A DNA stretch of 64,000 nt from Luzula sylvatica (GCA_946800325.1 OX326956.1:40855052-40919051), one strand, 5' to 3'; positions 24,990 to 36,267 are shown, numbered from the stretch's first letter. Program-made: numbers and translations. The notes: generated from the letters alone by a model not told the origin.

Positions 24990-25854
24990 TGTTATGGTAT
25001 GGAGACTTATTTGGAAACCCAAGATTTAGGAAATTGATAAAGAAGAGGTAGATTATTTTCTTATATTCTTATTGTCATTATTGAACGGCAATTAGGACCT
25101 AAGTTAGTCAATTCGCGAATAGTTCGCGAATAATACACGAATTATACGAATTTTGAAAAATACGCGAACTTCGCGTATCCAATTCAGTGATTCGAAAATA
25201 TTCGCGAATTTTATGGCCAAAAAATATTCGGCCGATTTTTTGCCGAATTCAGTGATTTTTTGCCGAATTTTTCAAATTGAGAATTTTTAATTGTTTCTAT
25301 GTATTGTAATTTCTAAATTACATGAGTCATATCATGATTTAAGTTAGTCAATTCGCGAATAGTTCACGAATAATACACGAATTATACGAATTTTGAAAAA
25401 TACGTGAACTTCGCGGTATTATATTTTGCCGAATTTTTTGAACCGAATTTTTAATAAAAAATCGTATTATACACGAACCTATACGAATACGAATATAACC
25501 CGTTCACGTTTTTTAGGTCCGAATTTTTTGCCGTATGGAAAAACGCACTATCCGAATTATACACGAACGTATCCGGCCCGTATCGTATTGTATTATTGTC
25601 GTATCCCGAATGACTGACTATGATTAGGACAATGGTTATTTTCTTGTATTGGATATGACTTAGTTATAAATAGAGAGGCTAGGTTAGAATTTTATTCATT
25701 CCAACACATATCAATAATTGTATTCTCTCTTCTCCAATTATAGTGAAATAGTTTGAGCACCGAAGGCCGTGATTTTTTCCTTCGGGATTTTCACGTTAAA
25801 TTTTTTTGTTTGTGTGTTGTTCTTTTGTGCTCGTTTGCAGTGTCGATCCTAACA
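24990..25854 (+). mobile_element. Solo LTR (copia-like) split by a hAT-type MITE
   Basis: The element begins TGTTATGGTATGG and ends GATCCTAACA, with TGTTA/TAACA terminal inverted repeats. The flanks ATCAG (24985-24989) and ATCAA (25855-25859) are a 5-bp duplication with one change. A TATA box (TATAAATAGAG, about 25665) and the end sequence are typical of plant copia LTRs. Without the MITE at 25099-25622 it is about 330 bp long. No internal domain is present. Confidence 0.83.
25099..25622. mobile_element. hAT-type MITE inserted in the copia-like solo LTR
   Basis: It is flanked by the perfect 8-bp duplication ATTAGGAC (25091-25098 and 25623-25630). Imperfect terminal inverted repeats (CTAAGTTAGTCAATTCG and CATAGTCAGTCATTCGG) match the family of the MITE at 29428-29973. 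About 75 bp of the left end is repeated internally from 25339 (AAGTTAGTCAATTCGCGAAT). There is no coding capacity. Confidence 0.88.
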
Positions 25855-25859
25855 ATCAA

Positions 25860-26168
25860 AAGGTTTATAAAAAAATTAAAACTAAACCAAATTATTTATT
25901 TCGAACTATCTTTAAACATCTACATAAATACACATTATATGCTCCGTTCAATGCTTATCAGGCGCACGACAGAGAGTAAATGCAAGCCATTAGATTTTAT
26001 ATTGTAATTCGATCTTTACCAAAATAAATATATTTGTGTAAACATTTGTCTGTTATGTATTTTAAATTATTAGAGTATAAAATTAAACCAAAATAAAGTA
26101 GTATATGATATCTTTGTGTTTTTATATCCAAACTGCAAAATTAAAATTCGATGATTCATGTTTGGATG
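25860..26168. other. AT-rich spacer
   Basis: Nothing recognised between the solo LTR and the next MITE. Confidence 0.35.
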
Positions 26169-27082
26169 TAGGAGTGTACACAAACTTGTCCAACCCGCCC
26201 AACCCAGACCGATCCGACCCGTTTTTTGCGGGTTTGGAAGCTGTTGAGTCGGGTTCGGGTTGGGATTTTAAGAAATCCGGAAGTCTGAGTCGGGTCACGA
26301 TTTGAAATTAAAAACCGGTATTAACCCAACCCAGCCCATACAATTCCAAATTTTCAATTAATTATTTCTAATTTTATTATAAATTATATGACATGCTATT
26401 AAATTATATTATCATAATTTATTATTATTTCTTTCCAATATTATATGATGTCTTATCTCTTTTTATTTTATATGAATATTATATTTTCCGAGTAATCAAA
26501 TTTTCTGAATTTAAATTACAAATTTTCTTAACTTAAAACGTATATGACAAGTTTTCTTACAAAAATAGAGTATTCTTATTTTGTTATTTTTTATAATGTT
26601 TAAGAGTAAGGTTTGTATCTTGTTATATTTTATTTATTTAATAGTAAGGCTTGATTTCTTTATAATATCACTGCATCAGTTTTGCCATGAAATATTTAAT
26701 TTGTTTGAATTTTGAAAAATGTGTACATAATTTGTGTTTTATATTTATTGTCATATGGATGACATAAATAGATTGAGATATTGGTTATGCATGTTTAATT
26801 GTGATTTGTGTATTTTTTAAAGATATTTTGATGATCTAATTAAAAATATAATTATCGTTGCATATTTTTTTTGTTAACATATTAACATGCATCGTTATAG
26901 TACGTACTTAGCAAAAAATCCGGCTGACCCGCCCAAACCGTCCAATCCGGTCAAGATGGGTTTCAAAAAATTTGTAAGTATCATGGGTTGAATTGGGTTG
27001 GAAAAATGAAAATCCGTTCTAATTGGGTTAGGTTATAATTTCGATACAAAAACCCGTCGAACACGGCCTATGTACACCCCTA
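26169..27082. mobile_element. hAT-type MITE with GGGTT/AACCC-rich ends
   Basis: The left end TAGGAGTGTACACAAAC and the right end GTGTACACCCCTA form an imperfect terminal inverted repeat. Inside both ends are many AACCC/GGGTT blocks. The flanks TTTGGATG and ATTTGATG are a decayed 8-bp duplication. The interior is AT-rich and non-coding. Confidence 0.72.
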
Positions 27083-27187
27083 ATTTGATGTAATAACCAC
27101 ATAAAAAGTCATGCGTAGAATTATGTCTACACATACAAATACAATTCATATATTTTTTAGAACTAATAAATATGTGTAGTAATGTCA

Positions 27188-27445
27188 ATGGGCCATAACC
27201 CAGTTGGTTGAGTGTGAGACATAAAAAATCATATGTTGTGAGAGATTGTGGGTTTAAGTCTTATTGACATCAATGGATGGAGGACCACCGAGTTTTCTTC
27301 ATTTACTCATTTTTTTTGTCAATGGGTTCATAACCCACTTGGTTAAGTGAGAGACACAAAAATCATATGTTGTGAGTGGTTGTGGGTTCAATTTCCGTTG
27401 ACATCAATGGATGGAGGACATATGAGGTTTCTTTATTTTATTTTT
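27188..27445 (+). mobile_element. Two tandem tRNA-derived SINE copies
   Basis: Two copies of about 130 bp follow each other (27188-27317 and 27318-27445). Each starts GTCAATGGG, has a box A-like AACCCAGTTGGTTGAGTG (or ACTTGGTTAAGTG), a box B-like GTGGGTTYAA, then CATCAATGGATGGAGGAC and a T-rich tail. They lack tRNA folding and processing features, so they are SINEs rather than tRNA genes. Confidence 0.75.
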
Positions 27446-28521
27446 TTATCAAAATGCTAGTATTTGATAATTGATACTGAGCATATATTGTTTCTTCATT
27501 TTTCCAAATAATAAATATACATTCCTTTTTGGATTTAAAACAATGTATCATTAGTAAAGATTACGAATGTATTTGTTTTTGAATGTGAAAAATATTTTTT
27601 TCAAATAAAAAATTAGTTTGTTATAAAATAAAACTTATTTAAAAAATAAATTATAAACAATTAATATATACTTTTATAAATAGTAAAAAATTGAAATTAT
27701 TAATATTATTATATTATAAATATATTTAATAATTCATATTATTTAAGTCATATCATATTTTATAAATTTACTGTTAGTATATTTTTATTAATATTTTTTT
27801 AGCATACTTAATATAATTATAAGAAAATCAAGGCTAATAGTTAGGAGTAATACACAACTGTTGATAAAGGTCTAGTATGACTACTAAGTAGGCATGGGAA
27901 ATAGGTGATGACTGTTCTAATTACTAAGTAGGCATTCTTAGTGTAATTGACTTGCACCGCATTGTGTTAGGGGCGCGTAGCTGGAATTTTTTTGGAGTTT
28001 TTTTTTATAATGAGGGGAAGTCCAACCTAGGTAATTGGGAATGATAGCTTGCAGCACCCAAGGATGTGGCCGGATTGCTTGGTGGTGATTAGGTGGGATG
28101 GCTATAGGCAGTCAAGCACTTTTGTTTGCAATATCTCGATGTGACATGAGCGGGAAAGAGATTGAAGAGGTTATTTCTTTTTTACAAGGACTAAATAAAA
28201 ATGAATCACCATCTCCTTTTTCTTCTTTTCCTTCCAACCGCATATTTTCTAACGTCATATTTAGAACGTTCTTTTCGATGCTTATGGGCTCCGAGAGCAT
28301 CTCGGATTCCTCGAATATCTCACATAATGATAGAAACACAATGACTTGTTGAGTTTGTATTTTTTTTTTTATATGGTGTATTGTGATTAGATGAAATTGC
28401 ATGCGTGTCTATATTAATTCGGCATTATGCTGTCAATATTATCGTGATATCCTATTGTGGAGCATTATTCAATAATTTTATTGTAAGATGATATTGTTGT
28501 TATTATCATAAAAATTAATAT
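27446..28521. other. AT-rich region upstream of the MITE cluster
   Basis: No gene supported. A less AT-rich stretch (27950-28340) has short open frames on both strands, with no recognisable domain and no splice context. Confidence 0.35.
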
Positions 28522-28529
28522 GATATGAT

Positions 28530-29319
28530 CTATGTTACGCGGATACTTCAAAAATGCAGAAGTATCCTGAGGATACGCGTATCCAATACGGATACGGGTG
28601 CGGTACGTATCGGATACGCCACGTGGCGTATCCGAATATTTTAATATTTATTTTTTTCGGATGCGGTAGGATACGGCATGATACGGCTGAGGATACGTCC
28701 ATGATACGATTGGGATACTCCATTTAGGATACTTCGGCCCTTAATATTTTTAAATAAATTATATAGGATACTTCTAGGATACTTCTAGATTAGTTCTAAA
28801 ATATTTCTAGAACAAGTTTATGATAATTTTATGATACTTGTATTGTTTGATTGATATTATTTATTGTCATGATATTTAATTTAAAAATATTATTAATTTA
28901 TTACTTATTTATTAATTATATATAATATAAATGGGGAGTTCTATCATACACCCTTTTACAAGGGTATTTTGGGTATTTTAGCAATTAATTATATTTGTAA
29001 AAAGGTGTATCATAAAATTTATCTTTTATGGAAATTTTGGTTTAAATGAACAACAAAAAATTCCAATTTAGTTAAACATTAATTGATGAATATATTTGAT
29101 ATCTTACCTTAAATATTCATAAATGAATAATTACTTCAAATACCCTTGAAAATGAGTGTATGATAAGGAAAATGGTGTATGATAGAAGTCCCCAATATAA
29201 ATATATTAAATTAATAATTATATAGCCGTATCCGTATTCGTGATTTTTCAAAAATTACCATATCGTCGTATCCGTATCGTATCGAATACGCTATCTGTAT
29301 CCGTATCCGTGCAAAATAG
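28530..29319. mobile_element. hAT-type MITE (GGATAC family) carrying a nested MITE
   Basis: Terminal inverted repeats CTATGTTACGCGGATAC and CTATTTTGCACGGATAC are flanked by the perfect 8-bp duplication GATATGAT (28522-28529 and 29320-29327). The ends are packed with GGATACG/CGTATCC motifs. A second element at 28933-29193 lies inside it. A relative occurs at 40008-40585. Confidence 0.88.
28933..29193. mobile_element. Mutator-type MITE nested in the GGATAC MITE
   Basis: The 261-bp element has terminal inverted repeats GGGGAGTTCTATCATACACC / GGGGACTTCTATCATACACC and a perfect 9-bp duplication, AATATAAAT (28924-28932 and 29194-29202). Nine-bp duplications are typical of Mutator-like elements. 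Related ends occur at 30575-30808. Confidence 0.9.
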
Positions 29320-29427
29320 GATATGATTTGTTAGAATAAAATAAATAATTAAAAAATATATATCGGCACAATAGTACCGACATCACCATAATTTTGTACT
29401 ATTTGCAACTTGTGTTTGTGTCCAGCT

Positions 29428-29973
29428 CATAGTTAGTCAGTCGTGATACGCGAATAATACGGTACGTAATACATTCGTGTATAATTCGGATCAAACGTTT
29501 TTCAAGTCGGTCAAATATTCGGTCAAATAAAACGCAATACGCTAATAATTCGTCAATTCGATTATTCGTCTATAGTTATGTTTATTTTATATAATACGAT
29601 GCAATAATTTGGTATATAAAAGTATATAAATGTACATTTGTTTACCCATAAATAATTCAAAATTATAATTATTTTATTAAATAATATTTATTTTAGTTCA
29701 AAATCATAATTTTATATATTATTATTGATATTTTGATTTTCTTAATCATTTTTGGAAATTTATGTTTTTTTATTTATTTAAAAAAATTATATTTTTTCTT
29801 CTAAAAAAACGTATTATACGGAAATACATGTATTATTCGTGATTTTTAAAAATTATTGCAAAATACGCGAATTATTGATCAGGTTGAGTACGGAAACGTC
29901 AATACGTATATTATTCGTAATACGTAATTATTCGTAAATTATACGCGTATTATTCGCGAATTGAACAACTATG
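29428..29973. mobile_element. hAT-type MITE in the proximal promoter of MAX1 copy 2
   Basis: The 546-bp element has terminal inverted repeats beginning CATAGTT (CATAGTTAGTCAGTCGTG and CATAGTTGTTCAATTCGC). It is flanked by the perfect 8-bp duplication GTCCAGCT (29420-29427 and 29974-29981). Its right end lies 94 bp before the MAX1 copy 2 start codon. Confidence 0.92.
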
Positions 29974-29981
29974 GTCCAGCT

Positions 29982-30067
29982 ATAGTCATCATCTCTTCTA
30001 TAACGACCCCTTTAAAAAGCGAATACCCCCTATAAGAACTCTCTCTCTCTCTCTCTCTCTTTCTCTC
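29982..30067 (+). promoter_or_regulatory. Core promoter / 5' leader of MAX1 copy 2 with CT repeat
   Basis: Only 86 bp separate the MITE target duplication from the ATG. The stretch holds TATA-like sequences (CTATAACG near 29998, CCTATAAGA near 30032) and a pyrimidine run, (CT)n at 30041-30066, directly before the start codon. Pyrimidine-rich leaders are common in plant genes. The transcription start cannot be fixed from sequence. Confidence 0.45.
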
Positions 30068-33000
30068 ATGGAGCTAAGTTGCTTCAACAATTCCTTGGCT
30101 CTATGGTCTCTCTATTTCTTCGCAACTTTATTCGTTCTTTTTCTTGCCTTCGTAGTAAATTTCTATATACCCTATTGGAGAGTGAGAAGAGTGCCTGGAC
30201 CACCTCCTAAGTTTCTCGTAGGACATCTCCCTTTGCTTGCTGAGCATGGTCCTGAAATTTTTAGGATTTTGGCCAAGAACTATGGACCAATTTTCAGGTA
30301 CCCATTCTTAGAAGAAAAGAAATTAATTTAATGCTTTTTTTTAATGATAATCAATCAACTAGATTATTTTTTTACTTAAAACTTCAGATGACCATTGATT
30401 TTCATTAATGATAATCAATCAACTAGATTAATTTTTTCCTTTATTAGCTAATTTTTTCTTATTATCTCTTGTGAGTAATATATTATATTATAGAAATTGC
30501 ATTCACTTTCTTTCTTTCTTAGCAAACATTAAAAATAAATGATAATTCATATAAGCAAATAGATATATTCCTATGGGGAGTTTTATGATATACCCATTTT
30601 TTTTATCATGGACTCATTTTAAAAAAGAAAATCAAATATTTGTTAAATAATGATTTTTTTTTTTTGTAAGATTCTAGTGTATATTTATTATTTAATGTTA
30701 TCCAAAACATAAATTTTGTATAATTAATTAATAAATAACTAAAATTCTTAAAATAATTTTGTGAAAAAAGATCCATGATAAAAAAAATTGGTCTATCATA
30801 GAACTTCCGTATGAACTTCTAGTTAATACAACCACAAAGGACTTGTAATATCAGTACTACACATTTTATGCGAAGTAAGAAGCTTTTGAGTTTAAATTCT
30901 TTACACATCAAATAATAAAAACAGGAAAGTAAATTTTATTATGTAAAAACCATAACATAGTAGCCAATAATTTCAGGTTCCACTTCATAAATTTTGTAGC
31001 CAATAACTCCACTCAAATAATTTCAGGTTTCACATGGGCAGGCAACCCTTGATAATAGTAGCCAATGCAGAACTATGCAAAGAAGTGAGCATAAAAAAAT
31101 TCAAAGATTTAAAAAATAGAAGTAGCCCCCCTCCAACCATTGGTTCTCCACTTCATCAAGAAGCACTCTTCCTATCAAGGTATATATACCCTCAGCAATC
31201 TAAATTTTCGTATGTACTAATTTTTTTTTTCTTTTTTTTTTTAAATGAAACATGAATATTATTGATTTTATTTTTTTTATTTGTAATATCAATGGGACTT
31301 GAACCCATGATTTTTGATATCTTGTGCTAAATATTTTATCACTAGACCAAAGGACCATTGGTATATGTACTAATTTTAATTCATCTATATATTGTATGTT
31401 CATGCCACATTTTATAGTTAGTATATATTCATTGATATATCTACATATTGTTTTTTAATCACTTTTTATTTTTTAGTTTGGCTTTTATAATAATAATAAT
31501 AACAATAACAATAATATGTAATTAAAAAAATAGCTTATACATCAGACGATACGAGGGAAAAAATCTTACTAGTAAATTGTTTAATTATAATTAGGGATTC
31601 GAGGTGGTCATCAATGAGAAACACAATAATTCCTCTATACCAACCCGCACGCCTTGCAAGTCTCATCCCAACCATGCAATCGTACATCTCTTCACTCTAT
31701 CACAACGTCGCTGAGGCAGAAGCACAAGAATACATTCCTTTCTCCGACCTCTCGCTAAGAATGACCATTGATATTATCGGAAAAACCGCATTTGGATTCG
31801 AGTTCGGTCTCTCAAATCGATTTCCAAATCCAAAAAATCCTAGTGACGCCGAGGAACACGACAATAACATAACTAATTTCCTCGAAGAATACAAGTTATC
31901 AATGGAGTACCTCAAGATGGATTTATCTACTTCCTTATCCACAATTTTAGGCCTTCTCGTCTCTTCTAATATCCAATCCATATTCAAAAAGTTCATGAAA
32001 CGAATACCTGGAACCACGGATTACAAAATTGCTCAAAACGAAAAGAAAATATGCGAAAGAATTGATTCATTAATAGTGAAACGGTCCAAAGAGAAGAATC
32101 AAGAGTCCTTGGATTTTCTTGCTGTTTTACTAAATGCAAGGGAATCAGCTGGGCTAGATGCGAATCTATTAGCAGATAATAATATTAGGGCGCTCGCTCA
32201 CGAGCATCTACTTGCAGGAACTAAAACTACTGCGTTCACAATTTCTTCGATTGTTTACCTCGTCTCGCAGCATCCCGAGGTTGAGGAGAAGTTGATCCGA
32301 GAGATTGATAGCTTTGAACGTGATTTAGCGCCTACTGCTGAGGATTTGCACAACAAATTTCCTTATCTTGACCAGGTTTTCTTTTTATTTATACATTAAA
32401 CCAATTTGAATAAATCAAGAAAGAGGACATTGATGGTTACCCTAGAATTAGAAAGTAAAGAAAACTCCAAATAAAATTTCATTTTCATTTCGTTTTTTAG
32501 CTATTAGTTTTATTATTCATTCGTTGTTAATAAGAAATGAATGAAAAATTAAAACTAACTAATAAAATAGTATTTTTTTCGTCGACATTTGTTTAATAGC
32601 TTGTTTCTACCAAAATTATACATCTTGAAAATAAATATCTTGACAGAAAAATATTATTTTATTATTTAGTTTTATTGTTCATTCATTATTAATAAAACAA
32701 CTAGCTTTTAAAATAGTAGTTTCTTGTCCAGATGTTTTTCGTCTGCTATTTTGAATTTCAATAATTAGTTTTATTTTAACAATGAAGAACATCATTTAAT
32801 TGGGTGGTGGTGGTAATTTCTCAAGTAATGCTTAAAATCAACTACTTTTATTTATAAATAAGAAAAATGTGAAAATCAACTACTTTTTAATTTTTATGTT
32901 GTAAGAGGCAATGAGGTATCTTGCATCCCCATTTAAAAAAAAACTCATCTATAATTCATATTCATATTTGAAAACAAATAAAAACTTTCAGGTGATAAAA

Positions 33001-33539
33001 GAGGCAATGAGGTTCTATCTTGCATCCCCATTGATTGCTAGAGAGACCTCTCGACAGGTAGAAATTGCGGGCTACGTCCTCCCTAAGGTAAAATTGAACA
33101 ATAATAGTGCGAAACTCTCGGCCTTCTTCCATTTGATTGAAAAAAAGGAATGATTTCTCCTCTCTAACTTTAAAGTTTAAATTATGTTTATTGCTTACTT
33201 TTTCTCAAATAGGGCACGTACGTTTGGATGGCCGTAGGAGTCCTTGCCAAAGACCCAACCCAATTTCCCGAACCAGATTCATTTCGGCCCGAGCGGTTCG
33301 ACCAGACTTGCGACGAAGAGAAATCAAGGCATCCTTACGCACACATTCCGTTTGGTACTGGGCCAAGATCATGCATCGGTCAGCGATTTGCATTGCAAGA
33401 AATCAAGTTGACAATCATTCATCTGTATCGGCATTTTGTGTTCAGACACTCTCCATTGATGGAATCGCCTCTCGAGCTCGAATACGACCTGGTTCTCGGA
33501 TTCAAACATGGTGTTAAACTTATTGCCATTAAACGTTAA
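30068..33539 (+). CDS. MAX1: Cytochrome P450 CYP711A (MAX1-like) copy 2, complete
   Basis: Exons are 30068-30297, 31027-31179, 31595-32375, 32992-33087 and 33213-33539, joining to 528 codons plus stop, close to the usual MAX1 length of about 520. Exons 2 and 4 have exactly the lengths of copy 1 (153 and 96 bp), and all intron phases agree. Residues about 10-33 form the membrane anchor and PGPPP is at 43-47. The I-helix AGTKTT lies at about 335-340, the K-helix E392-x-x-R395, FRPERF at 444-449, and the haem cysteine is C474 in [10 protein letters not shown]. The family oxidises carlactone in strigolactone synthesis at the endoplasmic reticulum. Copy 2 departs from copy 1 most in exon 3 (about residues 175-300), where LKMDLSGS has become LKMDLSTS and a longer loop appears. 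A changed product or substrate range is possible but not shown. Confidence 0.93.
30575..30808. mobile_element. Mutator-type MITE relative in intron 1 of MAX1 copy 2
   Basis: The ends GGGGAGTTTTATGATATACC and GGTCTATCATAGAACTTCC form an imperfect terminal inverted repeat like that of the MITE at 28933-29193. A clear target duplication was not found, so the limits are approximate. Confidence 0.6.
30970..31036 (+). other. Duplicated splice-acceptor segment before exon 2 of MAX1 copy 2
   Basis: AATAATTTCAGGTTYCAC occurs at 30968-30983 and again at 31016-31034; only the second is followed by the coding frame. The first copy offers an AG acceptor 50 nt upstream, which would shift the frame. Confidence 0.6.
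31225..31363 (-). mobile_element. tRNA-derived SINE in intron 2 of MAX1 copy 2
   Basis: On the minus strand the element starts ACCAATGGTCCTTTGG. It has box A (TGGTCTAGTGATA) and box B (GGGTTCAAGTCCC), and ends in an A-rich tail. Perfect 14-bp duplications TATGTACTAATTTT flank it (31211-31224 and 31364-31377). It is the same family as the SINEs at 40667-40812 and 47940-53806. Confidence 0.9.
32376..32991 (+). other. Intron 3 of MAX1 copy 2, with a partial exon 4 duplicate
   Basis: The 616-bp intron is AT-rich. At 32903-32933 it repeats the start of exon 4 (AAGAGGCAATGAGG...CTTGCATCCCCATT) with a 3-nt deletion, 96 bp before the real copy at 32999-33032. Confidence 0.75.
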
Positions 33540-33695
33540 TCGTGACTAATCAATTTGATGGATTTTCAAAATTTAGATATTTTATAAGTGTATACATAGT
33601 TGTAAAACATGCTTGAGTTGGATTATTTAGGGTTTCATGTTAACATTCGATTTGAAAATAATCTGATGTGACATGTCATGTGTGGTCACACTTTC

Positions 33696-34729
33696 GGAGC
33701 ATTTCTGCATGTAATCATGTATAACAAAATATTTCGAAAAATAACCTAGTTTTCAAAAATATTTCAAAACTAACTCATAACTGATTTTTAAAATCCGGTA
33801 CCGTCTAATTTTAAAAACCCGGTGGTTAATTAGAGTAAACAATATATTTAGCTGACACAAAACAGATGAATTAAAAAAATGGAAAAAAAAAACGGGATTA
33901 TAAAACCCGGTCAAAAATTTGCACATGAAACAAATACTTGTCTCCATATTTTATCCCCAAATTTTTTATGTTCAAGTTAATATATTTATTCAACATAATA
34001 AATAAAACATGTCATATAAATACTAATTAATTAATATATAATTAATGGTTTATTTGAGTTACTAAAATTCAATTGATTTTAATTAATTTTAAGTTATATA
34101 TTTTTTTGAATTATCATGCTAATAATACTAATAATATATGTTAAACAAAATATAGAGAGAGCTTTGGGGGAAATCTTGGGGAAAAGTAAAGTTTCTAAAA
34201 AAATTTACGGCCCACGGGCCTCGGAACAATATTTGAAAGTTTATTAGATGCCAAAAAATTTCCCCCCAAAGCTCTCTATATTTTGTTTAACACGTATAAT
34301 TAGCATGATAATTAAAAATATATATATAACTAAAAATTAATTAAAATCAATTAAATTTTAGTAACTCAAATAAGCATTAATTATATATTAATTAATTAGT
34401 ATTTATATGACATGTTTTATTTATTATGTTGAATAAATATATTAACTCGAACATAAAAAATGTGTGGATAAAATATGGGAACAAGTATTTGTTTCATATA
34501 TAAATTTTTGACCGGGTTTTAAAATCCCGTTTTTTTTTTTTGCATTTTCTTAATCGGTCTGATTTGTGTCAGTTAAATATATCGTTTACTCTAATTAACC
34601 ATCGGGTTTTTAAAACCAGACGGTATCAGATTTCAAAAATCAGTTATGGGTTAATTTTGAAATATTTTTGAAAACTGAGTTATTTTTAAAAATATTTTTT
34701 TTATGCAGGATTACGTGCAGAAATGTTCC
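33696..34729. mobile_element. Foldback Mutator-type element, arms about 470 bp
   Basis: Two long arms are near-perfect reverse complements (33696-34172 and 34262-34729), with a loop of about 90 bp. The ends are GGAGCATTTCTGCATG and GGAACATTTCTGCACG. The perfect 9-bp duplication CACACTTTC (33687-33695 and 34730-34738) fits a Mutator-like element. It has no coding capacity. It starts 156 bp after the MAX1 copy 2 stop codon, so read-through transcription could make a long hairpin RNA. Confidence 0.92.
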
Positions 34730-34909
34730 CACACTTTCTCACTGGACTGTGCTGAAATAACTTATTTGGGCTAGAAATAGATATTGGGCCATTAGCAATT
34801 CATTCATTATTTCTTTTTTATGAAAATAGGAAAGAAATTTTGTGTATGACCGGTGACAGGTCTATTAAAGTACTAAGGAATCAGGGAGACAGTTGTTTTT
34901 TCTAGATTT

Positions 34910-34913
<4 letters not shown>

Positions 34914-34964
<51 letters not shown>
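34914..34964. repeat. (AT)n microsatellite
   Basis: About 51 bp of uninterrupted AT dinucleotides directly precede the TAGCG-rich element. Confidence 0.95.
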
Positions 34965-34965
<1 letters not shown>

Positions 34966-35380
34966 CGTGTAGCGACACGCAGCGTTTTGACGTTTAATTT
35001 AGCGGTTAGCGTTAGCGGGCGATATAGCACCGCTTCACCATCGCAACGGATTTTGATCAAAATTATTATTTTTATAATACTACAATATGCATATAAATAT
35101 AAATTAGCGGCCCAATATTATAAATAAAATTATATTGAATGCTTATTTATATCAACCTCACAAACTAACATAAATTAAATAACAATAATGTTGTTGTAAT
35201 ATATTATTATTATTATTATTATTATTACTAATATTATTATTAAATTTATTTTTATTTTTATTATTATATTGTTGTAATTATAATGAGGCTATTAATAGTT
35301 GTTGTTGTTGATGTTATCTAATTCTTCCTATAATAATAATTATTATAATAATAATAATTATTATTATAATAATAATAATA

Positions 35381-35448
<68 letters not shown>

Positions 35449-35584
35449 TGTTGTTGTTATTGTTATTATTATTATTATTATTTAATAACAATAATTATTA
35501 TTGTATAATAATAATATTAATTATTATTAATATTATTGTTATTATTATTTAGTACCAATAATAATGATAACAATAATAATAATA

Positions 35585-35619
<35 letters not shown>

Positions 35620-36015
35620 TATTTAATAACAGTTATTATTATTGGGTAATGATAATAGCGATTATTATTATAATAATAATTATTATTATTATTATTATTT
35701 GTACTATTACTATCATTATTTTATTATTATTGTTATTATTGCTATTGTTATTATTAGTTTTGACATTATTATGATTTTATAATAATAATAATAATCATAA
35801 TAATCATAATAATCATAATCATAATCATAATCATAATAATCATAATAATAATCACAATAATAATAATCACGCTATAACACCGCTACGGCCGCTATATTTG
35901 AATATTTCATGTTGTGGCAGTCCGATATAGCGTTGCAGCAGAACAAAATGCTACAGAGCTAAATTCCGAAGCGATGTAGCGTTTACCTTCAAAAATCCGC
36001 TATTTACCGCTAGCT
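34965..36015. repeat. TAGCG-ended element filled with an ATT/TAA microsatellite
   Basis: The left part (34965-35045) is rich in TAGCG motifs (TAGCGTGTAGCGACACGC, TTAGCGGTTAGCGTTAGCGG). The right part (35870-36015) carries the matching complement (CCGCTACGGCCGCTATA, CCGCTATTTACCGC), suggesting a TIR transposon. Between them, 35190-35870 is nearly pure ATT/TAA trinucleotide repeat with small interruptions. No target duplication was found. Open frames here are artefacts of the repeat. Confidence 0.6.
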
Positions 36016-36089
36016 AGCGTGCGTGCGTGCGTGCGGGCGGGCGTGCGTGCGGGCGTGTGTGCGTGCGGGCGGGCGGACGTGCGGGCGTG
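36016..36089 (+). repeat. GCGT/GCGG tetranucleotide repeat
   Basis: About 74 bp of alternating GCGT and GCGG units, sharply GC-rich within very AT-rich DNA. Confidence 0.92.
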
Positions 36090-36184
36090 AGATGACAAAC
36101 AACTCGGGCCGTCCAATCTCATATATTCTTAATATATCTCATGTTTTTAAAGAAACATAATCCCCGAATCGTGGATACAATTTG

Positions 36185-36267
36185 CTCCGTATTGATGATA
36201 CCAACCGGACTCGAATCCAAGATCTATGATATCATGTATTAAACAAGACTATAGGACCGTTGGTATA
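36185..36267 (-). mobile_element. Decayed tRNA-derived SINE fragment
   Basis: On the minus strand it reads TACCAACGGTCCTATAGTC, then GATATCATAGATCTTGGATTCGAGTCC split over the box B region. It matches the SINE family at 40667-40812 but has no tail or target duplication. Confidence 0.55.

Noticed and set aside
28098..28402. Overlapping open frames on both strands, with a faint likeness to 58341-58553
   Set aside because: The likeness is weak and mostly AT-driven, and no domain is recognised. A pairwise alignment of 28100-28450 with 58340-58600 above about 70 percent identity would revive it.
35299..35508. Open frame of poly-Tyr/Asn in the ATT repeat, and similar frames at 36406-37305
   Set aside because: Pure translation of microsatellite DNA.
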